Assembly: GCF_014202225.1 (NCBI RefSeq)
Contig: NZ_JACHGE010000001.1
Span: 1,035,320 to 1,099,319, forward strand
Origin: Algibacter amylolyticus
GTDB lineage: Bacteria; Bacteroidota; Bacteroidia; Flavobacteriales; Flavobacteriaceae
DNA: 64,000 bases
Direction of reading: 5' to 3'
Shown: one piece after another, positions 43,492 to 51,900 of the stretch
Layout: each line of letters opens with the position of its first letter
Numbering within the stretch: position 1 is the stretch's first letter
The notes under the pieces: model-generated
Seen by the model: the letters and a program-made list of their open reading frames with translations, nothing else
Told to the model about the DNA's origin: nothing
The model's database searches: none
Position numbers and translations under genes: made by a program

Positions 43492-44601
43492 TTGATAAAG
43501 CTACACGATAAATATTTTAAACCCTTTGTTTCTGCCAAAGAGATAGACGCTGCTTTACAACGTATGGCTAATGAAATTGCAGCAGATGTTGGCGACGAAA
43601 TACCAGTGTTTGTTGGTGTTTTAAATGGCTCGTTTATGGTGGTTAGCGACTTTGTTAAAAAGTATCCTAAACCGTGCGAAGTAACATTTATAAAATTAGC
43701 ATCGTACGAGGGTGTTAAATCTAGCGATGATATACAAAGGCTAATTGGTTTAACACAAGATTTAACAGGGCGAACCGTAATAATTTTAGAAGATATTATA
43801 GATACGGGAAAAACACTGGCTGAAATTCACAGAATTTTTAAAAACGAAAACGTAAAGGCATTAAAAATAGCAACCCTATTTTACAAGCCCGAAGCGTATA
43901 AAAAAGATTTTAAATTACATTATATAGGTATTGAAATTCCTAATAAATTTATAGTAGGCTACGGCTTAGATTATGATGGTTTAGGAAGAGATTTACCAGA
44001 AGTCTATCAAATTAAACAAACTCAACACATGACTAACTTAGTATTATTTGGCCCTCCAGGAGCAGGTAAAGGAACACAAGCAGAATTTTTAAAAGAGAAA
44101 TATAATTTAGTACATATTTCTACAGGTGATGTATTTAGATACAACATGAAAAATGATACTGCTTTGGGTATGCTGGCTAAATCTTTTATTGAGAAAGGAC
44201 AGTTGGTGCCAGACCAAGTTACTATAGATATGTTAAATGCAGAGGTAGAAAAAAATGCCGATGCAAATGGATTCATTTTTGATGGTTTTCCACGTACTAA
44301 CGCTCAAGCAGAAGCTTTAGATAAGTTAATGGATAGCAAAGATTCTCAAATTAATGCAATGATAGCCTTAGAGGTTGATGATGAAGTTTTAGTAAAGCGT
44401 TTACTAGAAAGAGGGAAAACTAGCGGAAGAAAAGATGATGCCGATGAAACTGTTATTAGAAACAGAATTAAAGTGTATTACGACGAAACAGCTATTTTAA
44501 AAGATTATTACGCAGCTCAAGATAAATATTTTGGTGTTGATGGTATTGGCGGTATCGAAGAAATTACAGAACGCTTAAGTACTGTAATCAATAAATTATA
44601 A
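43492..44601 (+). CDS. hypoxanthine phosphoribosyltransferase-adenylate kinase fusion protein
   Basis: This 369-residue protein joins two complete enzymes. Residues 1-179 are hypoxanthine phosphoribosyltransferase (PRPP motif VIILEDIIDTGKTL, about 96-109; salvage of hypoxanthine to IMP). Residues 180-369 are adenylate kinase (P-loop GPPGAGKGT, 187-195; FDGFPRT; short LID with RLLERGKTSGRKDDADETV in parts). The junction has a nine-residue linker, then a Met at residue 180 that is the usual Adk start. No stop codon lies between them. The start is TTG at 43492: an in-frame stop lies just upstream and no ATG precedes the conserved IKLHDKYF. Internal initiation at 44029 could also give free Adk. 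Confidence 0.9.
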   Translation: MIKLHDKYFKPFVSAKEIDAALQRMANEIAADVGDEIPVFVGVLNGSFMVVSDFVKKYPKPCEVTFIKLASYEGVKSSDDIQRLIGLTQDLTGRTVIILEDIIDTGKTLAEIHRIFKNENVKALKIATLFYKPEAYKKDFKLHYIGIEIPNKFIVGYGLDYDGLGRDLPEVYQIKQTQHMTNLVLFGPPGAGKGTQAEFLKEKYNLVHISTGDVFRYNMKNDTALGMLAKSFIEKGQLVPDQVTIDMLNAEVEKNADANGFIFDGFPRTNAQAEALDKLMDSKDSQINAMIALEVDDEVLVKRLLERGKTSGRKDDADETVIRNRIKVYYDETAILKDYYAAQDKYFGVDGIGGIEEITERLSTVINKL

Positions 44602-44621
44602 ATTCCTGCATAATTAGGAAT
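44602..44621 (+). repeat. degenerate copy of an ATTCCTGC...GGAATC intergenic repeat
   Basis: ATTCCTGC at 44602-44609 and AGGAAT at 44616-44621 form a small hairpin directly after the hpt-adk stop. Bases 44616-44630 are identical to 59893-59907, and 57754-57773 holds a perfect-stem version. Confidence 0.5.
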
Positions 44622-44630
44622 CTCATTATT

Positions 44631-44668
44631 AAAAACTATAACTTTTAAAATAGAAGTTATAGTTTTTG
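44631..44668 (+). terminator. intrinsic terminator after hpt-adk
   Basis: A 14-base stem (44631-44644 with 44654-44667) encloses a 9-base loop and ends in a T tract. Confidence 0.8.
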
Positions 44669-44776
44669 TATTTTTAATATAAACTTAAATCATTACAGAG
44701 GGTTTAAAATTAAATAGAGTGTAGCCAGTGGCTGTCGCGTATTTTGGTTTTATAGCTTCAATAAAAATAAATTACT

Positions 44777-45775
44777 ATGACTGAGGGAAACTTTGTAGAC
44801 TACGTAAAAATGTTCGTGTCTTCCGGAAACGGAGGTAAAGGCTCTGTGCATTTACATCGCGAAAAATATATTACAAAAGGTGGTCCAGATGGAGGAGATG
44901 GTGGTCGTGGAGGTCATGTTATTGTTCGTGGTAAATCAAATTTATGGACTTTATTACACCTAAAGTTTAAAAAACATAGTAGAGCAGGACATGGAGAGCA
45001 CGGAAGTAGTGGTCGTAGTTTTGGATCCGATGGTGAAGATGTTTATATCGATGTACCTTTAGGAACCGTAATTCGAGATACAGAAACGAATGAAATTCTT
45101 TTCGAAATTACTTTCGATGGCGAGGAAGTTATATTAGCCCAAGGTGGTAAAGGTGGTCTGGGAAACTGGCACTTTAAATCCTCTACAAACCAAACACCAC
45201 GTTACGCTCAACCAGGAATACCAATGGAAGAGAAGTACGTAACTATGGAGTTAAAGGTACTTGCCGATGTTGGTCTTGTAGGGTTTCCAAATGCTGGAAA
45301 ATCAACCTTACTATCTGTAGTTACATCTGCAAAACCTAAAATTGCCGATTACGAGTTTACAACACTTAAACCCAATTTAGGTATTGTAAAATATCGCGAT
45401 TTCCAAACGTTTGTTATGGCAGATATTCCTGGAATTATCGAAGGCGCAGCCGAAGGTAAAGGTCTTGGACATTATTTTTTACGCCATATAGAGCGTAATT
45501 CTATTTTGTTGTTTATGATACCTGCAGATGCCGACGATATTAGAAAACAATACGATATTCTGTTAGATGAGCTTCGTCGTTACAACCCAGAAATGCTGGA
45601 TAAAGAGCGTATTATCGCCATATCAAAATGCGATATGCTAGACGATGAGTTACAAGCAGAAATGAAAATAGAACTCGATAACGAACTACCAATTCCATAT
45701 ATGTTTATATCTTCTGTGACCCAAAAAGGCATTACCGAACTTAAAGATGTTTTATGGAAAATGTTGAACGATTAA
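44777..45775 (+). CDS. obg: GTPase Obg
   Basis: Obg/CgtA is an essential GTPase that acts on the 50S ribosomal subunit. The 332-residue protein has the glycine-rich Obg fold (1-158; [30 protein letters not shown]), then the G domain with G1 GFPNAGKST (169-177), the switch [18 protein letters not shown], and SKCDM as G4. It lacks the OCT extension of some firmicutes. The start matches the family ([15 protein letters not shown]). It lies downstream of hpt-adk as a separate unit. Confidence 0.96.
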   Translation: MTEGNFVDYVKMFVSSGNGGKGSVHLHREKYITKGGPDGGDGGRGGHVIVRGKSNLWTLLHLKFKKHSRAGHGEHGSSGRSFGSDGEDVYIDVPLGTVIRDTETNEILFEITFDGEEVILAQGGKGGLGNWHFKSSTNQTPRYAQPGIPMEEKYVTMELKVLADVGLVGFPNAGKSTLLSVVTSAKPKIADYEFTTLKPNLGIVKYRDFQTFVMADIPGIIEGAAEGKGLGHYFLRHIERNSILLFMIPADADDIRKQYDILLDELRRYNPEMLDKERIIAISKCDMLDDELQAEMKIELDNELPIPYMFISSVTQKGITELKDVLWKMLND

Positions 45776-45783
45776 AATAATTT

Positions 45784-45920
45784 GGGCGCCTGCCTGCCGG
45801 CAGGCAGGTTACCCTAAGGGTCGGGCTTGGAGCTTGTCTTGAGTTAAGTCGAAAGGTTGCAAGTCCTCGCACTTCCGTCGTCAGGCTGTGGGCTTTCCTC
45901 TGCAATCCCTAACGCGGGCA
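45784..45920 (+). repeat. GC-rich intergenic repeat, copy 1 with nested insertions
   Basis: This 137-base segment is GC-rich in AT-rich surroundings. It aligns with 56172-56264: both begin GGGCG, share ACCC-AAGGGTCGGGCTT, CAAGTCCTCGCAC, GGCTGTGGGCT and CTGCAATCCCTA, and end CGCGGGCAT. Compared with copy 2 it has two extra blocks: a perfect 20-base palindrome CCTGCCTGCCGGCAGGCAGG at 45789-45808 and a 25-30 base block around AGCTTGTCTTGAGTTAAGTC near 45831. Both extra blocks look like small repeats in their own right. It lies between obg and the DUF4136 gene, in no reading frame. The function is unknown. Confidence 0.8.
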
Positions 45921-45984
45921 TTTTAGATAATATTCAACATTGGAATAATTTTTGATTGATTCTATAAATAAAAAAGAACCTGTT

Positions 45985-46509
45985 ATGAAATTTCTAAAAA
46001 TTGCTATTCTAGCTATCTTAATTGTGTCTTGTGCACCAATACGTGTAAATTACGATTACGATAAAACAACGAGCTTTAACAGTTATAAAACCTATCAGTT
46101 TTATGCCGATATGGAAACCGGTTTAAGCGAACTAGATACCAAACGCTTGTTAAACGCAATCGATGCAAAAATGCAATCCAAAGGCTTTAGTTTTTCTGAA
46201 ACTCCAGATTTTTTTATAGATATTAAAAGTCAAGAATATCAAGAGCCACAGCGTCAAACAGTAGGTGTAGGCGTAGGTGGCGGTGGCGGAAATGTTGGTG
46301 GTGGCATTTCAATAGGCCTACCAATTGGTCAAGCCAATGTAAACCGACAAATTACTATCGATTTTGTAGACGAAAATAAAAAGCAACTCTTTTGGCAAGC
46401 CGTTAGCGAATCTAGTTTTAACCCAAAATCCACACCCGAAAAACGTGAAGCACGCTTAAATGCCATTGCAGAAAAGGTGCTTAATAGTTATCCTCCAGAA
46501 AGTAAATAG
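45985..46509 (+). CDS. DUF4136 domain-containing lipoprotein
   Basis: The 174-residue lipoprotein starts MKFLKIAILAILIVSCAP (lipobox Cys16) and continues VNYDYDKTTSFNSYKTYQF, the usual opening of DUF4136 proteins. A glycine-rich turn (GVGVGGGGGNVGGGISIGLP) lies in the middle and FWQAVSESSF-type residues near the end. DUF4136 has no known function. The ATG at 45985 was chosen because it begins the signal peptide. The stop is directly adjacent (0 bases) to the stop of the converging M64 gene. Confidence 0.85.
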   Translation: MKFLKIAILAILIVSCAPIRVNYDYDKTTSFNSYKTYQFYADMETGLSELDTKRLLNAIDAKMQSKGFSFSETPDFFIDIKSQEYQEPQRQTVGVGVGGGGGNVGGGISIGLPIGQANVNRQITIDFVDENKKQLFWQAVSESSFNPKSTPEKREARLNAIAEKVLNSYPPESK

Positions 46510-47898
46510 TTAATTTTTAATCAGCCTTTTACTAGCAATTAATACATTGTTAGCATAGAAGTTTGTTATGTAAATTCCGGTGCTTAAACTGCTAATATTT
46601 ATCTGTTTTGTTTCAAAGTTAGAAATACGTGTCTGTTTAATTTTTTTACCTTCCATACTCATAATTTCAACCTTTAAATTTTGAACGGATGGGCTTTCAA
46701 AACCTATATTTAAAACAGTAGTTGTTGGGTTTGGGTAAAGCGATATGTTGTAATTACTAGACTCGCTTTCAATATCTTCAACACCAAGAGTGGTATAGTT
46801 TATCGTCCAGGTTACCGTATATACATGAAAACTTTCATGATTATCTACTCTTAAAAATGAAGAATTATCATGAATAATGGTTGTTAATGTGTTAGTGCCT
46901 TCAACCAAATCAGTTTCTAGTAAAGTAACATCGTCTACATTACTAGCAAAATTTTCAGTATTAAGTGTCCATTCACTTTCTAAAGTGTTTGGTTCGGGTT
47001 TAATTAAATCAAGCTCAAAATTTAAAGGAAACGTTGGGTTGTTAACCGTGTTTTCTGGTGTATAACCATCTATAGGCGAAATTAAACTATGTATTTTTTC
47101 AATAATACCTTCTTTACAAACCGAACAAAAAGGATAGCCTAAATAACGCATTTTACAAAATTGGTGTGGCCTAAACCAGGTGGCTTGGTTTCCAGAACTT
47201 CCATAGGCGTATTGTCCAACACCATTTGTGCCTATCCAGTTTTTCCATTTAACAGCTTCAGTATTTGTTTCCTGTGTCATGTTTATGGCTTCACTAGCTA
47301 AGGCGTCACCTGGATAGTATTCGTCTTTTAAATCAAAAAGGGAGTGCCCTAATTCGTGAATTACAATTTCATCGGCACTTGTACCTGCAGAGGCAACCGC
47401 ATAAGCACCACCAGCACCACCATATTCAGGAGAATTTACTATAATAATTGGTTGGTCATATTCAGGCAAATGCTCTGCTAAAATACTGTAAATTGTGCTA
47501 GAACTATAGGTGTAAAGTAACCTGTGATAGCCTCCAACATCAAAAGAGGTATTAAAGTGGGTATCCACTTCTGCAACATCAAATACCGGTTCTGTTACGT
47601 CGCTAGCAGTTCCTGGATGGTCGGTACCACTTTCGGTTGATGGTACTTTAATGGCGTAAACATTAAAGTAATCGGCATATTCTTTAAACGGACTTTGGCT
47701 AAACATAGAATTTGTAAAACTAGTGGCGTTTTCAACAAATGTATTCAATTCAGAAGCCGTGTAGCCATCTCCCATAAACACTAAATTAATGCGCTTGCTT
47801 TTATCTCCAGTAAGTTTTATGGATTCTACATCAAACTCTTGAGCAGACAGCCAAAGCGTATTACAGATAAATATTAAAAAGCAGAAACAAGATTTCAT
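46510..47898 (-). CDS. M64 family peptidase with T9SS sorting domain
   Basis: The 462-residue secreted peptidase has a signal peptide (CFCFLIFICNTLWLSAQ), then the M64 (IgA peptidase-like) domain: INLVFMGDGYTASEL, the zinc site VIHELGHSLFDLKDEY (H181-E-L-G-H185) and WFRPHQFCKMRYLGYPFCSVC. The C-terminal ~75 residues are a type A T9SS sorting domain: YNISLYPNPTTTVLNI, VEIMSMEGKKI and LSTGIYITNF, ending RLIKN. It should therefore be exported by the T9SS and processed by PorU, encoded at 6-10 kb. The ATG at 47898 sits 1 base after the stop of the upstream lipoprotein gene. Confidence 0.9.
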   Translation of the reverse strand: MKSCFCFLIFICNTLWLSAQEFDVESIKLTGDKSKRINLVFMGDGYTASELNTFVENATSFTNSMFSQSPFKEYADYFNVYAIKVPSTESGTDHPGTASDVTEPVFDVAEVDTHFNTSFDVGGYHRLLYTYSSSTIYSILAEHLPEYDQPIIIVNSPEYGGAGGAYAVASAGTSADEIVIHELGHSLFDLKDEYYPGDALASEAINMTQETNTEAVKWKNWIGTNGVGQYAYGSSGNQATWFRPHQFCKMRYLGYPFCSVCKEGIIEKIHSLISPIDGYTPENTVNNPTFPLNFELDLIKPEPNTLESEWTLNTENFASNVDDVTLLETDLVEGTNTLTTIIHDNSSFLRVDNHESFHVYTVTWTINYTTLGVEDIESESSNYNISLYPNPTTTVLNIGFESPSVQNLKVEIMSMEGKKIKQTRISNFETKQINISSLSTGIYITNFYANNVLIASKRLIKN

Positions 47899-47899
47899 A

Positions 47900-48391
47900 C
47901 TACTTAATTTGGGTTTTAATGAGGGGTGTATTTTTAGCAAAGTTACTAATTGTTATGTATTTCGTACTATTTTGAAGCTGTAACCTAATAGAAAACTGCG
48001 CTTTATCGGTTTTTATAACTTCTGTTTTAAATTTTTTTGAGTCGTCAACAAATTCAATAGGTCTAGCTAATGGATTTTTAATAAGTTGTTGTTTTACTAT
48101 TTTAGATCTTTTATTGAGCTCACTTAATATTAAATCGCCTTCAACGCCTTGATCAATAGGTAAAATGGTTTGCTTTTTTAATGAAGCCTCAACTACTTTT
48201 TTATTAATAAACTGAATGGTTCTGTTTCTATTTAAATCTTTTTCAATAGTATAATTTAAAAACAAAACTTTTGGAGAGCCATTAATTACAGTTCCATCTT
48301 TAAAAGAAGAATTACTGCTCTTACATCCAAAAAACAAACAAAGCATTACTATTAAAAGTATTGTTATTTTGTATGTTGCTTTCTGTTTCAA
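47900..48391 (-). CDS. lipoprotein of unknown function
   Basis: The 163-residue product begins KITILLIVMLCLFFGCKSS, a signal with lipobox Cys23. The rest is polar with a weak beta pattern and no family I recognise. The only start that keeps the whole signal is TTG at 48391. It ends 1 base before the M64 peptidase ATG, so the two are probably co-expressed; it could be a partner or inhibitor of the peptidase, which is only an inference from position. Confidence 0.65.
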   Translation of the reverse strand: MKQKATYKITILLIVMLCLFFGCKSSNSSFKDGTVINGSPKVLFLNYTIEKDLNRNRTIQFINKKVVEASLKKQTILPIDQGVEGDLILSELNKRSKIVKQQLIKNPLARPIEFVDDSKKFKTEVIKTDKAQFSIRLQLQNSTKYITISNFAKNTPLIKTQIK

Positions 48392-48437
48392 AAGGATTAT
48401 GTCGTGGTTTTGGGTTTGCGTTCTGCAAAGTTAAGCA

Positions 48438-48472
48438 TAAAAAAAAGAGGTTTTTAAAACCTCTTTTTTTTA
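48438..48472 (-). terminator. intrinsic terminator of the DoxX gene
   Basis: AAAAAGAGGTTTT pairs with AAAACCTCTTTTT, flanked by A and T tracts on both sides. It lies 9 bases after the DoxX stop and could work on either strand. Confidence 0.85.
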
Positions 48473-48480
48473 AACCATCT

Positions 48481-48852
48481 TCAACTAAGCAAGGTTTTGT
48501 ATTTGTCTTTGTAGCCGTATAGAACAGCAATATTTAATACTAATAAAACTAAAGCTCCGGGAATACTTCCTGGCGCTAAAGTAGCATGAAATAAAACTGC
48601 ATTTACAGATACACTCATTAATATTAAAGCCAATAAAGCACCAAATTTGTTAAAAATTAAGGCTAAACCAGCAACAATTTCAACAAGAGCTACAAGCGTT
48701 AATGTTTTAGAGTTTACTAAGGCGCCAAAATAAGCACCTGCATCGGCAGGCATGTCGCCCATGGGCATAAAATTAAGGAATTTGTTTAATCCGAAAACCA
48801 AAACGAACAGCCCTAGAACTATTCTTAGGCCCATAAAAACTTTTGAATTCAT
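48481..48852 (-). CDS. DoxX family membrane protein
   Basis: The 123-residue protein has four membrane helices with the DoxX pattern: VFMGLRIVLGLFVLVFGLNKFLNFMP, then AYFGALVNSKTLTLVALVEIVAGLALIF (in parts), then two final helices. Members are linked to redox or membrane stress in some bacteria, but this one has no defined role. It is 98 bases downstream of the macroglobulin gene on the same strand, with its own terminator. Confidence 0.85.
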   Translation of the reverse strand: MNSKVFMGLRIVLGLFVLVFGLNKFLNFMPMGDMPADAGAYFGALVNSKTLTLVALVEIVAGLALIFNKFGALLALILMSVSVNAVLFHATLAPGSIPGALVLLVLNIAVLYGYKDKYKTLLS

Positions 48853-48950
48853 AATGTATTATGTATTAGTTAGTAATCTGAAAGATAGTAAATTGTAAAT
48901 AAAACTACCTTCAGGTTTGTCGCAACGAACAGAACTAACTAACATTCTTT

Positions 48951-51900
48951 TTATTTTACACTAATTCTAACACCTTCACTATGGCTGCTAAACTCTGGTG
49001 CATACATACTTTGAATGGTGGTAATGCCATTGCTCATATTACCAGCATTATTTACGCGTAAATCATATTCAAAAACATAAACACCTTTAGGTAAGTAGTC
49101 AAAAAAGAAGTTTGTTGATGCATCTTTTGTGCTTTCGTAGTAGCCCAAACCATCTTGCCATTTGTATTTTGAAATGACATTTACTGGCTCTAATCCAGAA
49201 GCGCGCATATCTTTCATGTGTAAAAACTCCATATTTCTATCGCTACGTAACTCTATGCGAACACGAACCAAGTCGCCCACTTTTAAATCGGTTTCAGAAT
49301 TAATTTCTGATATTTCTTCACCAGTATCAGTATTACTTTTTAAGAATAACTTTTTGCTAAGTTTAAGTGGCGTTTCAGCCGTGGTTATTTTATCTAAATC
49401 TTCAAAATATTGCCAGTATAAACTCCCCCAAGCAATACCTTTACCTTTTTTAGAGATTTTTACTTCGCCCATTTCTGGTTTAATTTCGGCAGTATTCCAA
49501 GCTGTTTTATAGTAGCCTGTTCCTGCCTCAATTTTTACACTTTCTAATTTTGAAGGCGCTATGGCTTGTCCACCTATAACCACATCTACCATATCGGTTA
49601 CGGATAACCAATCGCTTCCTTGAAGCAGTAATGCGTAAACAGCTTCGGTAGTTGCTTTTGTGGTTTTCCAACGGTTAGTTTGCTTGTTTTTAAGTAACCA
49701 TATCTTTAGGTTATCAATAGTTTCGGTATCGTTTTCAATGTCGCCAAAGGCTTCAATTAACAAGGCTTGAGTTTCAATTGGTGCTTGATACCAATGCCAT
49801 GAATTGGTGTTGGATTTCCAATACATACCCAATTCTTCTGAAGTAATACTGGTTTCTTTTAGCGATTTTAAAATTTTTAAAGCCGTTTTACTATCGCTAT
49901 TTCTATGCGATACCAAGGCCATTAATCCCTTAGAATATAATGAACGGTTTAACCAATATTTGCCAATTTGCGTTTGGTAGTAATCGATTATAGTTTCTAC
50001 TTCCTTCGATTTTTTAACGTCGCTAAAAAAGCTTCGCATGTATAAATAATGCAATTGTGTGTAACTTAAATGGTCTTTAGTTAAATCGACGTTTTTATTA
50101 TATTTTTTAAGGTCTTTATACTCTTTTACAAATTCTTTATCCAAATATGAAATGGCATTTTCTATCATGTTTGAATGCGTATTTGTTTTAACATTAAGTT
50201 TGTTTAAATGCCCAAAACCAGTAATAATATGCTGTGTGATGTATCTATTCTCATAACCACCATCAAACCAAGCCCAAGCGCCAGAAGACAATTGATTGCT
50301 TTCTAGTTTTTGGATAGCCGATTGCAATTCATTATTCATTTTGTTTAAATCGAATAATAAAGCAATGCGTTTTTTCTGTTCTGTTTCCCTTTGCGCATCG
50401 CGTAACCAAGGCGTTTCTTGAATTAGAATAGATTTTAATTCTTCATTCTTTTCTAGGTTAGAAAGTAATGCATCGGTATTTTTCCATTGGTTGAAGACTT
50501 CTTGAATTCTCGGGTTTGAATTTGCAATGTGGCTTGCCAACGCATTTGCATAATATCTTGAGAATGTTTGCTCGTTGCACTCATAAGGATATTCCATTAA
50601 ATAGGGTAAAGCTTGTACAGCATACCATGCCGGATTGGAAGTCATTTCTAGAGTTAACTTATGGTTTGTAAGCGATATTGAGGTATTAGACATTAACTTA
50701 TCTAATGTGAAGGTTTTTGTTTGATTGCTTCTAACCCACATTGGTAAGGTTTCGGTAACCAACATACGGTTGCTTAAAACGGGTAACGCATTTTGCTCAC
50801 CATCACTAAAGGTATCCGATTTTGCAATAATTTTATATTGTACAGCCTGTACACCTTCAGGAATATTTAACAACCATGATACTTGGGTGTTACCTTTGGC
50901 ATCAACGGTAAATACTTTGTTGTTTTCTGAATTACCAAGATTAGAATCAATAGTTTTTCCAGAAACAGCATCGGTTAATATTAACACGGCTTGTCCAGTT
51001 AATTGGTTTTCGGTAAGATTAGCAATTTTTGTACTAATAGTAATCTTATCGCCTTCGCGTAAAAAACGAGGTGCATTAGGAATAACCATCAATTCTTTTT
51101 GGGTTACTGTACTAAATGATTGTATTGCGCTTTCTAAAGTTTTTGTATGCGCTAAAAGTTGCAATTTCCATTGGGTTAAAGCCTCGGGTGTTGTAAAGCT
51201 GAAACTTACATGGCCTTTATCATCTGTTTTTAACTGCGGAAAGAAGAAGGCTGTTTCCTGTAAGTTTTTACGAATTTGGATGTTATCGAAATTGGTTTTT
51301 TCTTCATTTAAAATAACGTCTTCATCCAATTGTTGCATTGGAGCTGCTGCTACCTCTTGTTTATTGGAGCTATATCCTATAACCACAGCATCGTCTAGTG
51401 CGCTTTCCTCTAGTTCCATCTCATTAGCCACAATTTGAACTCCCGCAACCTGACCACTTAATTTCTTGGACATACTAGCACTTCTTCGATATCTTAATGC
51501 ATATTTATACCCAAAATTAAAGCCAAACCAATTCCATTGGTCAAAATGTTGTTGTGGGTAGCTATATCCTGAATTAATATTGTAAACTCTAAAATTCTCA
51601 ATACCAAAACTTTGGTTTGCTCTACGATAGCTATAGGCGCTGTATATTCTGTTTTGAATCGGGTTAAAGTTCCAGTTATGTGGTTTAAATTGGTCTAAGG
51701 ATGCATCGTACATACTTGCCAATATTTCAGAACTTACTTTTTCGCCATCGGGCCCTTTAATTTTAAACTGCCAAGTTTCATTGGTTCCGGGTTGTAGCTT
51801 ATCTCTAAACGTTAGGGTTTCAATGGCTAAATTATTTTTAGGATAGGGCACCGAAATAGCTTGAGAACCCGATAGGAAACTATTAAAAGCAGCAAAACTG

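Noticed and set aside
45784-45920. GC-rich element considered as a structured ncRNA such as tmRNA, SRP RNA or 6S RNA
   Set aside because: It lacks the conserved parts of these RNAs and occurs twice, as a repeat does.
48853-48950. TTAGTTAG and CTAACTAA as a terminator of the macroglobulin gene
   Set aside because: The arms are about 70 bases apart, short and AT-rich, with no T tract in the right place; likely chance.
50725-51438. Antisense frame of 237 codons within the macroglobulin gene
   Set aside because: No start signal or family match; the opposite strand has a complete, conserved gene.
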